Assembly: GCA_009829735.1 (NCBI GenBank)
Contig: CM020618.1
Coordinates: forward strand, 32,278,894 to 32,342,893
DNA length: 64,000 bases
Origin: Pyropia yezoensis
Taxonomy: Eukaryota; Rhodophyta; Bangiophyceae; Bangiales; Bangiaceae
Reading direction: 5' to 3'
Made by a program: the position numbers and the translations under genes. Positions 43,917 through 54,565 of this stretch are shown here, piece after piece. Numbering within the stretch: the stretch's first letter is position 1; each line of letters starts with the position of its first letter. The notes beneath the pieces are model-generated. The model ran no database searches, was not told where the DNA came from, and saw nothing but the letters and a program-made list of their open reading frames with translations.

Positions 43917-45841
43917 TTAGTGTCGCGGCAGCCGCTCCCGATGGGCCTCCTGGTCCATCAACGGCGCGTCGGCCGCTGCCGCCGCCGCCACCACCGCGTC
44001 GGTGGCAGTAGCCGCCGCCGCCGCCGCCGCCCCCCGCCTCCGCGGCGCGGGGGGAGGGATCAAACATGATTGGCGCGTCCGAGGCGAAGCACCCCCGCAC
44101 ATCGGCACACCCCACCACCGTCACGTGGGCGCGCCAGCCGCCCGCCGCGGCAAGGCGGGCGGCGAGAGCCAGCCGCACCCGCTGGGGGGTGTCCCCAAAC
44201 GCCACCACATACACCGTATGTGGCGGGGTGCCACAGGCGGTGCGGTTGCCGCCGCCGGCACCCCCCCCCCCGCCGTCATCATCCTTTCCACTCTCACCAC
44301 CCCCGTCACTGTCACCGCCACCGCCGCCGCCGCCGCCACCGCCGCCGCCGTCACAGTCGTCGACGACGTCGTCGTCGTCGGCAGGGAGGTCCCCCCCCCC
44401 CCCCGCCCATGGCCCGCCGCCAGCCTCGCCCTCCCCCGCGTACGCGCCGAGGGCGGCGTCAATCTCGGTGGCAACGCCGTCGACGGCGGCCAGCACCGCC
44501 TGGTCTCGCCCGTCCTCCAGGTCCCGCACGTGCACCGCCCCCAGCGGCGGCCACGCGGCAGCCACGTACGCGGCGGCCACCGCCGCCAGCGGCGCCGCCG
44601 GCCGCAGGGACCGCCACGCGGGGAGCCAGACGTCCAAACGGCGGGCGCAGTAGTGGTTGGCGCCGCTGCTAAACAGGCCCATAAAGGGAGGCGCCTCGCC
44701 GCCATCCCCGCCGCCACCGCCGCCGCCGCCGCCGTTGCCGCCGTCGCCGCCACCACCCCCGCTAGACAGGCGGGTGGGGTTGGTGCCACCACCGTCCGCC
44801 GCGTTGTGCGGGCGCCCGCCGGCGCCCCCCCCCCCCCCTTCCGGAAGGTTGGCGCCCACGCACGTCAGGCGGTTCAGGTTTCCACACCCCCCCCGGACGC
44901 CACGCACCCAATTTGACAAGACCGCCACGGTGGCCGAGCTGTCCCTCCCCTATCCCCCCGCCCCGTGCCGCCGCCGCCGCGGCCGGCCCGGCGCAATGCA
45001 CCCCCGCCCATCGACGCGGAGGAGCCCCGCGACAACCAGCGGGCGGCCCGCGGGGGAGTCCAAAAACGCCCCCCCCTCCACCGACGGCCAGCCCGCCGCC
45101 AAGGCGGGCCGGTTTAGCCACACAGTGACTGGGCAGGTGGCGCCGCCGTCGCCACGGACCTTCGGGGGGAGGACGACTTCCCAGCCGGCGAGGCGGTCGG
45201 CCAGCAGGAGGATGGCCACCCGCACCAGCTGGTTGTTGAGCTGCCCGCCCCCCGTCCAGTGGGAAAAGTAGTAGCGGCCGGTGGCAGAGGCGGCCTCGGC
45301 CGCCGCCGCCGACGCTGCCGTTGGCGTGGGGAGGGGGGGGGGGGGGGGCGGCGGAGTCGCCCCCCGTGGTGGTGGTGGTCGGAGTGGGAGTGGTGGCCGC
45401 AGCGGCGGCGTCACCGTTGCTGTCGCCGCCGCCGCAGTCGGCGGCGGCCCAGGCGGCATCGTCGGCAGCAGCCGCCGCGACGGCCGCCGTGTACCCCACC
45501 ACCCCTCCCCTACCGTCGCGGTGTCTGGCGCCGGCCGAAGGTTCCGCTTCCGCTGCGGCCGCCGCTGCCGCCGCCGCAGCCGTCGGTGCGGCCTCCACCG
45601 CCGGCGTCGCTGCCGCAAAGCGGCCGCCAGCAGCCGCTGCGGGGCTACCCCCACCCCCACCCCCACCGCTGCCATCGCCACCGCCGCCGCATGCCGCGCC
45701 GTCGCGCCCGCTGCCGGAGCCGTCGCCGCGGCTGCTGCGACTGCCGCTGCCGCCGCGTGCGCTGCCGTCGGCGGCGGTCACCGCCGGCCGCCCTCCCGAC
45801 GCGGTGACGGCGGCGGCCCAGGCGACAAGCGTCACCGCCAT
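43917..45841 (-). CDS. O-fucosyltransferase-like enzyme, membrane-anchored, frame-interrupted
   Basis: A possible start at 45841 (MAVTLVAWAAAVTASGG) gives a short signal anchor, as in Golgi type II glycosyltransferases. After a Gly/Ala-rich stem the frame shifts at a G run near 45335-45350 into YYFSHWTGGGQLNNQLVRVAILLLADRLAGWEVVLPP (two consecutive pieces of one stretch, 45110-45290). This is the GG-LNNQ nucleotide-sugar-binding signature of the GDP-fucose protein O-fucosyltransferase family. A TAG (44950-44952) interrupts the same frame, which then resumes with VLSNWVRGVRGGCGN, ANHYCARRLDVWLP and the conserved HVR box (GAVHVRDLED). The last conserved piece is TVYVVAFGDTPQRVRLAL. The exact 3' end is uncertain because the frame dissolves into Gly runs; 43917 is a stop in a neighbouring frame. 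Either introns or homopolymer errors must explain the two interruptions. Confidence 0.55.
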
Positions 45842-47094
45842 CGTCGCCGCGGCGGTGAGGGCGTCGCACCCGACACGCCGGCCGCCGCTGGGAGCGACGA
45901 CGGCGGCGGAGGCGGCGGCGGCGACGTCGCCGCCCCCGTACGGCAGGGGGGGGCGCGCCGACCGACGCGTGGTGACCGTCGTGTCGGCGACGAGGGGAAG
46001 CAGAGAGAGGAGGGGGGGGGGATTGCGTGGAATGGGTAGCAGAGGTGGGCAGGAAGGTGCAGGGGTGGGGATGGGGGGGTTGGGCGGTGAAAAGGTGGCG
46101 GGGTGGTGGGGGGGGGGGGGGTTCGGAAGGGGGTGTGCGTGTGAAGCGTGGGCAGCCACTCGGCCGTGCAGCTGTTGGGGGTGGTGGCGGTGGGTGGCGG
46201 CGGAGCGAAAGGGGTGAGTAAGGTGGAGGGGGGCGTGAAAGAGGGGGTCAGGGTGGCCGCAGCAGCGGAGTTGCGCCGGCGCGCGGGCACCCAAATGGTG
46301 ATGGGGAGGGTGGCGGGGGGGGACGAGGGGGGGGGAGGGCAAACAGGCACCCCTCCGCCCCCCGTGCCCCCCCGCCAGTCCCGCAGCGGCAGGCAGCCCC
46401 GAGTGGCGGCGGCGGCGGCGGCCGCCCCGCCGCGTCGGCGGCGGCCATCCCCCCGCTTCACCTTGCCGCGCCTCCCCCCCCCTCAAACGACAGTGGGCGG
46501 CGGCAGACGGGGTGAGAGGCTCACCCAGGCGGCCGACGCAGGGGTAAGGCATGGGGGACGGGGAGGGGGGGGGGCCTTGGGGGGGGGGGGGGGGGGGAAG
46601 GAAGAAGCTGGGCGCCCTCGCACCATAGCGGTGGCTTGCGCGGCCGTCGGCTGGCACATCCCGTCCCCCGTTCCCCGCCACTCTCCCACCCCCCTCTTCC
46701 TTCCCCCGGCGGCACCACCGCCGCCACCGCGGCTGTCCTCCGCGGCGGTGCGTAGCGCGGTCTTTGCCCGCCGACGACTCGGGGGGGCGAGGCAGGATTG
46801 GACGACCACCCCTGCCAGGTGGCCGTGCGTGCGGGGGGGGGGCTGGTGCTAGCTACGTGAGCGGTGGGGGGGAGATGGGAAAGAAACTAAAATGGAAAGG
46901 ATAGAGGACGGGGGCGGGCGAGGCCATCACGCACCGCCGGCTTGATCTTGATGAAGGAGGGGCGTGTTGAAGGTGGGGAGGGTCGTGTTGGCGATAGGCA
47001 GGGCGGTGCCATCGTGATGGACGCGAGTCCGGCCAGAGGGGAGCAATAAAATAAAATGAGCAGCCGAGCAATAGCAGGACAAGCGGGCACCCAA
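45842..47094. other. G-rich spacer upstream of the fucosyltransferase-like gene
   Basis: Long G runs dominate 46000-46120 and 46560-46600. Minus-strand frames are Pro/Arg-rich with no domain and may be 5' leader. The 46860-47090 part is less biased. No gene is supported. Confidence 0.4.
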
Positions 47095-47529
47095 TCAGGC
47101 GCTACCACCGCGGGCGGGGGCACCCTTGCTTGTGCCAAAGAAGCGCTTCAGGCCATCATCGCCCATCCGGATGTCCACGACGAACTGCCGCAGCGAGGCT
47201 AAGACGGAGGGCACAACCAGATCCGCGTTCTTGGCGCAGTCCATCAACGCGTCACACACCTGCCCGGCCGTGAACTGCCGACTCGTGATAGAGCACCCAT
47301 TAAACAGCATGTCCGGACCAACAAAAGCAGACAGAGCAACCCTGACCTTAGCAGTCACTGGCCCTTGTGGTATTTGGATATACCGCATCGCCGCCCGCTT
47401 AAGCTGCTCTCCCGTGGCGTCAAAGTACGGGTTGGTGAAGCCGAGAACCTCCTCCTGCAATGGGACACTGGCCTGGGGAACACCAGCCTCCCGCAGCGGC
47501 CTCTGCAATGCACCACGCGCACCACCAGC
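47095..47529 (-). pseudogene. In-frame continuation of the Cys-rich protein beyond a TAG
   Basis: Immediately after the TAG at 47530-47532 the same frame stays open for 144 codons to a TGA/TAA-type end at 47095. It has good protein character: VLGFTNPYFDATGEQLKRAA, QIPQGPVTAKVRVAL, ASLRQFVVDIRMGDDGLKRF. Either the TAG is a nonsense mutation that cut a roughly 410-residue protein, or it is read through. No domain is recognised. Confidence 0.5.
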
Positions 47530-48518
47530 CTACCGCGGTCGCTTAGCCAGGACGTCCTCCAATGCGGCCACCGCCGTCTGACGCCCCTCCACCACGTCGA
47601 TGGCTCCAAGAGGGCCCGGCGGCGGCTCGGATGGGCCAGCAGGACCGGCGGCGGCGCTGTCAGCAGCAAACGCTCCCAAAGAGCGCGCTACTGGTCGGCT
47701 CAGTTCTTGGTCCTGGAGATCAGCAGCCACACTAGCCGCAGTGCGGACGTGAACGGTGGCGGCGGCACCCCCGAGACCAGATCCATCGACCACAGCGGAC
47801 TGGGTCAAGTGAGCCCTCAAGTGTCCTCCAGCTCGGGGGACAATGTCCCCCAAGCGGCGCTTATCCACCTTGGCGCGCTCCTTTCGCTGGCGTACTGTCG
47901 GCACCAACTTTTCCAACGCCGCCGCGACACGCTGCTGCATGGCCGCAGAATCGTGGCTCGGACAAGAAAAATGCACAGGCCGCCCTGGTTTCAAGGGCGC
48001 CGCCAACGTGTCCACGGAGTGCCCTTTCCCACCGCAATGAGCGCAAGCAACCATGCAGGCGGCGCACGTGGCCGCCAGGCAACCGCAGAGGTAGTCGCCA
48101 GGGTGCAAGAGAGGCCAGCGACGGGCATCGTGCCCCACCAGGCGGCATGCTCGGCACTGGCGCCCTGGCGTGGCGCCTGCCAGAACAAAATAGGAAAGAA
48201 CGAAACAGAGAGGCACCGCAAGGCACGAAGGAGCACAAAATCGGACGGTCAGGGGCTCGTGGACAGTAAGATATCACGTCAGGTGTGCCTGAAACTGATC
48301 CCGCCCCGCTCTGTTTCGTCGTACGCCGACGGCAAGAAAGACGAGAACGAGTGCACAGGCTTACCATCTTGGGATGATCCAGCGGAGGACGCGTCGGAGG
48401 CGTCGGCGTCCGCCATGATGCACAACTGGTGCACGTCGTCGATGCCGAGGCGAGAATTGTGCGCCACGCGAGGTGGCCCGGCGACGGATCCGGCGCCAGA
48501 AACGGCGATGGCCATCAT
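47530..48518 (-). CDS. Spliced Cys-rich protein inside the transposon right end
   Basis: Exon 1 runs from the ATG at 48518 to 48365 (MMAIAVSGAGSVAGPP... SSQD). A GTAAGC donor and a TTCTGGCAG acceptor bound a 188-base intron (48177-48364). Exon 2 is 48176-47530, ending at a TAG. The joined length is 801 bases, exactly 267 codons. Exon 2 starts with a dense Cys/His segment (CRACRLVGHDARRW, LCGCLAATCAACMVACAHCG, GKGH) that looks metal-binding. Two basic/acidic helical blocks follow, including RQRKERAKVDKRRLGDIV. No named family is recognised. Its start lies about 140 bp inside the right terminal repeat, so it is probably a transposon accessory gene, perhaps DNA-binding. The same frame continues after the TAG (next entry). 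Confidence 0.55.
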
Positions 48519-48653
48519 TCAGACCGTCGTCGATCAGTCGCCAACCATCTCGAATATCTTTCGGTCAATGTCAAACGGGAAACTTCCTGAAAAGCAGAGT
48601 ACATAGCACTTGTCTTGTGAAAATGTAAATTATTTTTGAAAGTGTAACTTCCA

Positions 48654-48702
48654 CTGTTGTTCTTGTTCTTGTCCGGATCGGCCAAAATTGAAAGAACAGC
48701 CA
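48654..48702 (-). repeat. Right terminal inverted repeat
   Basis: Partner of the left repeat at 40004. It lies about 140 bp upstream of the start of the minus-strand Cys-rich gene. Confidence 0.7.
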
Positions 48703-48995
48703 TATATTGAATCAATTTAATGTTAGACTTTTTTTTGCATATGCCTCAAAGAGGCACAGGACTCTCTTAAATCGGAGACGTTTGTTCGGTACGGGAAGTT
48801 ACTTGCCCGAGCTGAGATGCTTCTCGTGGGAGTTCGAGCGAGTTCTGGGACGTGCTGGTGATGCACTCTCCGTCGGCTTCACCTTTGGCCCTCCAGTCAG
48901 CCACCGAGGTCAGTGCTAAAGAGTCAAAAACCGAGACACGAACCGACCTGAGCGTTGTGTAGTAGCCTGTTGGTAGCCCCCCATCAAGGCGTAAC

Positions 48996-49487
48996 TCCTT
49001 TTGCCTGAGCTATCCGGATAGCTTTCTCATAGTCGGTCCGCTCAGGGGCGACACGCTGGTGACGTTTTGTAGCCCGCGCGTCGGCAACGAGGCCCTGCAA
49101 GCCGCCGTCCACGAGCGGACGGTGCACAGCCGGGTCGTCACTAGCGGGGACCCAGTGCCGGGCATGCCGCTCTGGTGGCGGAACGAATCGTACGCGCCGG
49201 CAAAGGCTCACCATTACTGGTTGCTGCACGCGCCGCGTGGCACGGAAATGGGGGGCAGTACCATTTTGCAGCGGTGCGAGAGGGACAAATGGGAGGGGCG
49301 TACGAACTTGCTGACCTTCCCGGAGCTCTACCGCTTCATGAGTAAAACACCGAATGAAGGTCTACCTGGAGCGAATGGTTCATTTCTACACAAAGCTGGC
49401 AGATGGGAAGAAGTGAGGGGGTTGGCGGAAGAGGCATCTGCGGCACGGTTGAGAGGCGATAATTATTCAGTCAAACTTATCGAGTAA
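48996..49487 (+). pseudogene. Class 3 lipase, C-terminal remnant
   Basis: The frame opens after a TAA at 48993-48995 and runs to a TAA at 49487. It contains DTLVTFCSPRVGNEALQAAV, then SRVVTSGDPVPGMP and HHYWLL. SPRVGNEA and the Asp of SGDPVPG (the catalytic acid) are hallmarks of fungal/plant class 3 triacylglycerol lipases. The upstream half with the GxSxG nucleophile elbow is missing; no ATG precedes the homology. It begins about 300 bp outside the transposon end at 48702, so a rearrangement there may have removed the 5' half. An upstream exon could have escaped me. Confidence 0.65.
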
Positions 49488-51020
49488 ATTATCAGAAAAG
49501 AATAACGTTCAGGAGAACCAGAACGATAATGATCATCAGACGTCCACGTGTTCCACCACCTGTCGGATCGGAGGCCCATCAGACCAGACCGGACCGCCTG
49601 ATCACGCGGCAGCGCAGCACAGCTTATCGCCTGTCAAACTTTTCTTGCTTTTTCGGGAAATTCTTGAGCAAAAACCTGCATAAAACCTGCATTGACCCCC
49701 CCTCAAGGCATCATAGACACCGCTTTTCCCCCCTCTTCTTGCTTTCTGCCTATAACAGCTCGGGCGATTGGTGGTCACCACCTCCCTTGGTATGACCGGA
49801 AGCGCACGGGGCAGGAGAGCACTCTCGTGAAGCGCAAAGAAGCGACCGACCATCGCTGCACCTGGGTGCAATGTTTATACAATCGCGTTTAAAAACCGCG
49901 CAATCTCTCGCACTGGTTAAGCAAAAACCTGCGCGACGACGGCTTTCAAGGGTCTGCATGGAAAAATCTCTCCACCTTGCTCGACATCTACGGCGTCAAT
50001 TCTGACCAATGGAACACTCTATCCAGCAAACAGCAGCGCCACCGCTGTTGTCATTGGTTGACAGAACACCGACAGCGGCCGTCGTGTCGGTCATCCTGGG
50101 GGAGATTCTTTGGCCTCAGCCCAGCCCCTCGATCAGAAAAGCAAAATCGTTCTCGAGCTGATCATTTTCGTGCTCGAGCAGGGCAAGAATTTGCACAACG
50201 AAGCAAGAGATCTGGCCAAAATCGGGCTTGTATCTTGACAGGGGTTAAGCAGTGCTGCGCAGTGCCGCACCCTGTCGTCGCCTTCGAAACTGTGTACGTA
50301 GCCGCGATACAGTACGGCAGCGTGCCCAGCCAAGATCCAGACCCACACCACGAGGACGATAAGAGCTACGTACGCAGACTAGGACTTCACATCCTCCGCG
50401 GCGTACTGTACACGGCGGGTGCGGCCGCCCCACGCGGCACGTTCTCCGCCGCCTGCGTACTACGCGGCCCAATTTAGGCTCTACGCCCTTTCCGAAAGCC
50501 GTGTCCGCAGCTCGTCAGGCGGCTCGTGTTGGGCACGACGTGGTTAATTCATTGCTGTCATCCTAACACGTGGCTCCTGGGCGATAACTATCAGAAACGT
50601 CGCATGTTTTTACTATCGATGGATGCTTTCGCAAAATATATCAACCCTGATCTGCGGTGCATTGCGCGCACCCTTACCGTGCGTGTTCGATCAACCTGGG
50701 CGTCTACAGGTGTGCGTTTTATAGCTGGTTTTTTATTTTGTCATAGTAGTTTTGGCATCAACACCACTGGCGGCAACAGCATCTGGGGCTCACTGGCGAC
50801 CGCTGCGCAAACAGCTACGGCAACGGCAGCGATGAAGATGACGGTGGACGCCGAGGCGCGCCCGCCTCTCTTGAGCTTGTCAAGCCGCCGTCGCCGCCGA
50901 CCCAGCATCCCCCCGCACTCCCCAGCGTGGGGACCCCTTATATGAACCCTCCCCACCCCCTTCACCTCCCCACCACTACCTCACCACCCCCTCCACCTCC
51001 TCCTCGCCCCCTCCACCTCC
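49488..51020. other. Gene-poor region
   Basis: AT content is higher here than in most of the window (50580-50760 especially). The few open frames are short and unconvincing. From 50880 it turns C-rich. I see no RNA gene or defined element. Confidence 0.4.
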
Positions 51021-51558
51021 TCACTCCTGCCAATATCCCCGTTCCCCCCACCTGGCATGCGCACGAGCACGAGCCACCCGTCGTCTTCCCCCCCCACCTC
51101 CACGCGCACCGAGTCGCCCCCCGCCATCTCCCCTTACAGCAGCATCTCGCTCAGGGGCGTCAGCGCCTGTCGCTGGACCGGTCGCCACACCGGAAGTGCC
51201 CGGCAGACGGTGTCGCAGCAAGGCGAAGTTAGTGCCGGCACCGCCCATGACCCCGTTGGCCGCCTGCACCAAAGCTTCCGCTGCGGCCCGCCCATCCGTG
51301 GAGCGCGCGACCGTCACAGGCGGGAGGACGACCATGGGCGGTGGCCCAAACGGCAGCGGGCTGAAAGCCTCCCGCACCCACCGCCGTGACAAAGGAAACG
51401 CCGCATTGGGGGCACGGCCGTCGAGTAGGCGCCGTGACCCGTATTGCGGTCCGCCGGCGCGTACGGGCGGTGAAGCACGTCCATCCCCCCTCCCGCCCTC
51501 CCGCCATGCTCGCCGACCCCGTACTCGCGGTCGATGTCACCAGCCAGCGCAGCGCCAC
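51021..51558 (-). CDS. Possible further gene or exons 3' of Rad9
   Basis: Downstream of the Rad9 stop, minus-strand frames show protein-like stretches. One is VREAFSPLPFGPPPMVVLPP, then RAAAEALVQAANGVMGG and TNFALLRHRLPGTSG (51392-51130). The other, in another frame, is AGDIDREYGVGEHGGRAGG and RPYAPADRNTGHG (51560-51420). They could be two exons of one gene or a frame-broken remnant. No family is recognised and no start can be chosen. Confidence 0.25.
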
Positions 51559-51567
51559 GGGATGTCC

Positions 51568-51634
51568 CTAGGGCGAGGGCGGGGGTGTCACGTCCCACAC
51601 CTCGTCCTCGTCCTCCTCGGCACCCTCCCCCCCT

Positions 51635-51670
<36 letters not shown>

Positions 51671-53589
51671 TGGAGTTGCCCACCACCGCCGCCCGCTGGC
51701 AAATCACCAATGCCCGTGCCGGTAGACCCCCCCGTTGGCACAGACGGGTCGTCGCTGCCGCCCACTCCAGCGTAGCCGAGCGCGCCGCCCCAGATGCCGC
51801 CCCCGTAAGTGCGCGGCGGCGGCGGCGTGGCCTCCTCCTCTTCCTCCTCCTCCTCGTCCTCGTACGCCGGCGCGGAGGGGCGGACGGATGGAGCGGGCGC
51901 CAACGCCGGTTGCGGCGGGGGTTGGGCCGCCGCCCATTCGGGCGCCGCCGCAGCCGACGCCGCCGCTGGGGGCGCCACGGGTGGAGGCAGGTAATCGGCG
52001 GCGCTGCCGTCAACGGTAAAGTCGGCCATGTCGCTGCGGCCGCCACTCGCCGTGGCACCCGCCGCCGCCGCCGCTGCCTGGCTGCCCAGCCCCCCCGACA
52101 ATGCTCGCCTGGCGGTCGCGGGGCTGTCGCCCACCGGGGCATAGGCACGGGCGGCCCCGCCTTCACCGCCCGCAGGCGCGTAAGCACCGGGGGTGAGCCT
52201 GGCGGCGGCGGCGGCAATCCCTCCAGGAGACGGGGCCGCCGACGAGCCACCCGCAGGAGATGCCCCCGACGAGGCGGCCCCGCGCGCCGCAGCTGCTCTC
52301 GATGCGCTCGCTGGGGAGCTCCCAGCTGGGCTGCGCCCCACTAACGGCAGGCGGGTGCTGTAGCTCCCCCCCCCCGTTGTGCCGCTTCCCGTGCCCGTGC
52401 CAGTGCCCGTGCCGGTGCCAGTGCCGGTGCTGCCCGACGCCGTCGCACCCGCCGACGTCGACGCGTCCCGTGAGTGATTGCGGGTGGCAAACACAAAGAA
52501 GCCGCGAAGCCCCCCCCCCCCACCCATCCCCATCCCCATCCCCGCCGCCGCGGCCGCGTCGGCACCGATCGGGGTGGGCGCGGGCAGCACACCAGCACCC
52601 AGACCCGCGGCGGCCACGTCCATCACCACGGGCACGCCCGGGCCGTCAAAAAATATGCCGAGCGGGGCGTCGGGAAAGTGCTCGGCCCACTCGACCGCCG
52701 TGCGAAATGGCTTGAGGGGAAGAGTGAGGACCGTCTCCCCGTCGCCTGGGGGAACGACAAAGGCCTCAAACTCGCGGGCGGGGGCGGATAGCTCGGTGCG
52801 GAGGAGCATCAAAGCGGCGCCAGCAGTCGCGCCGCCAACCCCTCCCGCACTCCCGCTGCCACCAGCACCCGCCGCACTCCCCCGACGACGGCGCGCCCCC
52901 CCCCCAGCAACCGCTGGAGCGCCAGCGGGGGCGGGCGATGGCGCGGCGGAGCCGACCTCGTTCAAGTAGGATGACAGGCGCAGCCCCCCCACCGACGCCG
53001 CCAGGGTCACCTCCTCCAGTCGCGTGTGAAAATTGGAAAGGACGGTCGTCAGCAGCGCCGAACGACACTGGAGGCGACACGCCTTGTCGGATCGCGACAC
53101 GACGGGACGGAGCAGGTCGCCCACGATCGCTGGTAGCGAGAAGCTCTTGGCCACCCCAGCCACACCCGCAATGTGGATGGAAAGGCGAGGGGAGTCAGAC
53201 GGGAGCGCCAGCGTCAGCCGCTCAATGGTGGCCGGCGTACGAAAAATAGGGAGGAGGAGCTTGGCGGCGACCACCACCGCCTGTGGTAGGCTCGCGGAAG
53301 GGGCGACGGGTCGCTGAGGGGTGGCAGTGGGGGTGGCGGGTGTCCCCAGCGGCGAGACGTCCGCGCCTGCTACCGGAGGTGGCATTGGCGGTGAGAGCAG
53401 GAGGTACGAGTCAAAAAAGGAGGACTCGAGCGTGAACTCAACGGCCGACGACTTGTTGGACGCCAGAGCCCGAAGGCGAACGGACCGGGTGTGGGGCTCC
53501 ACACATATATTGTCGCCAATTTTGGCGGCCGCGACAAGGACGCGCGCAAGTGTCCGGATGGCCATCCCGTCGGTAAGAGTTGCGTCCAT
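51568..53589 (-). CDS. RAD9: Rad9-like subunit of the 9-1-1 DNA-damage checkpoint clamp
   Basis: The ATG at 53589 opens MDATLTDGMAIRTLARVLVA and the frame closes at a TAG at 51568 (673 residues; human RAD9A has 391). Residues 1-330 follow Rad9: KIGDNICVEPHTRSVRLRAL, SSFFDSYLLL, LLLPIFRTPATIERL, SFSLPAIVG, FHTRLEEVTL, VLTLPLKPFRTAVEWAEH and GIFFDGPGVPVVMD. These form the two PCNA-like folds that pair with Rad1 and Hus1 to make the ring loaded at damaged DNA. GGFFVFATRNH-type sequence follows, then a 300-residue tail rich in Ser, Gly, Ala and Pro with a Thr-Gly array and an EEEEEEE run. Rad9 tails are flexible and phosphorylated in other organisms, so the tail fits, though it is unusually long. 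A basic Gly/Ala insertion also separates the two folds near residue 230. No intron is needed. Confidence 0.9.
52385..52440. repeat. Hexanucleotide GTGCC(C/A/G) array in the RAD9 tail
   Basis: Tandem GTGCCC/GTGCCA/GTGCCG units that encode an alternating Thr-Gly run in the Rad9 C-terminal tail. Confidence 0.7.
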
Positions 53590-54565
53590 GGTGGCGGTAG
53601 AGGCGCAGCGGAGGGGAAGCGTGGAGATAAGGAGAGGAAAGGAGAGGAAAGGAGAGGAGAGGAAGAGGTGATGCCGGGGCGTCGGAGTATCAACGGGGAG
53701 AAAAGGTCAGCGAGCGGGTAGGCAATCAAGATGATGCCGGGTGTCAGGCCGGTGAGGGTGAAGGGTCATGCTGGGGGAAGGACGAAAGAGAAGCGAAGAG
53801 ATAGAAAGAATGACGGAAACCGGCGTGGTTGGCTCTGCGACCAGCCCGCGTCGGTGGATGCATCACGCGGTGCATCCAACCGCAGGTCTCCTGTCCGAAA
53901 TTGTTGGCGCCAACTCGTGCACTTCACAGTGTTTCTGCTGCATCCAAAGAAGATCCTGATTTCCGAGTTGCTTTCTGGACGAGAAGTCGATTTCGAGCAC
54001 GTAAATATGTATGTACTGTCAAGCGTCGTACGACAGATGCGGCACGTTGGGCCCTCCAGAACATTGGATCGTTTTGAGACCGTGAGCTGTTCTCTGCGTT
54101 CGTTTCCTGCTCCCAGGAGAAGAGACTCGTTGAGTCTCTTTTGGCGTTCGCGTATGTACTCCCACCGCTCAACGCTCCATTCGAAAACGCTAAAGGTTCT
54201 GGTACACCTGACCGCGGAAACTACATACCGACCAGAGCCGGCACCCCCCTCCCCTTCCCCCCCCCGCCCCCCTCCTTCCCAGCAGCCCCGCCATTGGCTG
54301 GAGCCAAAGGACGAGACGTCCCCCGAACAGGAAGACAGCCAACGCCAACCAGACCTCCCCAGAATGCGCGACTACTCATCGGTCAAGCTACCACGTAAAC
54401 ACGCGCAACGCAGTGACCCCACTGCTCCACGAAGCGGCAGAGGTGACGACAGGCACAGACCACGAACCGTTGGAGCGAGCTGTCGCAACCAGACGCTTCG
54501 AGCGCAATGTCCCCACATTTTCTTCTCTCGTGCTCTCGTCCCTCCCCTGCAGCGTTCTGCGTCCT
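53590..54565. other. Intergenic region between RAD9 and glyoxalase II
   Basis: Contains the RAD9 5' side. A GGAGAGGAAA-type purine tandem lies at about 53634-53665, and a more AT-balanced stretch at 53780-54190. No gene is supported. The purine tract sits 45 bases upstream of the RAD9 ATG and may be leader sequence. Confidence 0.45.

Larger units (their letters stand above)
40004..48702. mobile_element. Possible 8.7-kb IS630/Tc1-type transposon bounded by inverted ends
   Basis: The left end (40004 onward) reads TTGCTGTTCT, then CAATTTTGGCCGATCCGGAC. The right end, read from 48702 inward on the minus strand, gives TGGCTGTTCT followed by the same 20 bases. Both ends sit next to a TA dinucleotide (40002-40003 and 48703-48704), the target used by IS630/Tc1/mariner elements. 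The interval carries a DDE transposase near the left end and a spliced Cys-rich gene near the right end, with an O-fucosyltransferase-like gene between. It may be one composite transposon or two members of one family. Confidence 0.45.

Noticed and set aside
13962-47532. Reassigned or read-through TAG codon in this genome
   Set aside because: Several broken frames carry TAG, but RAD9 ends naturally at TAG, others carry TAA or TGA, and the replaced residues differ. Ordinary nonsense mutation is simpler.
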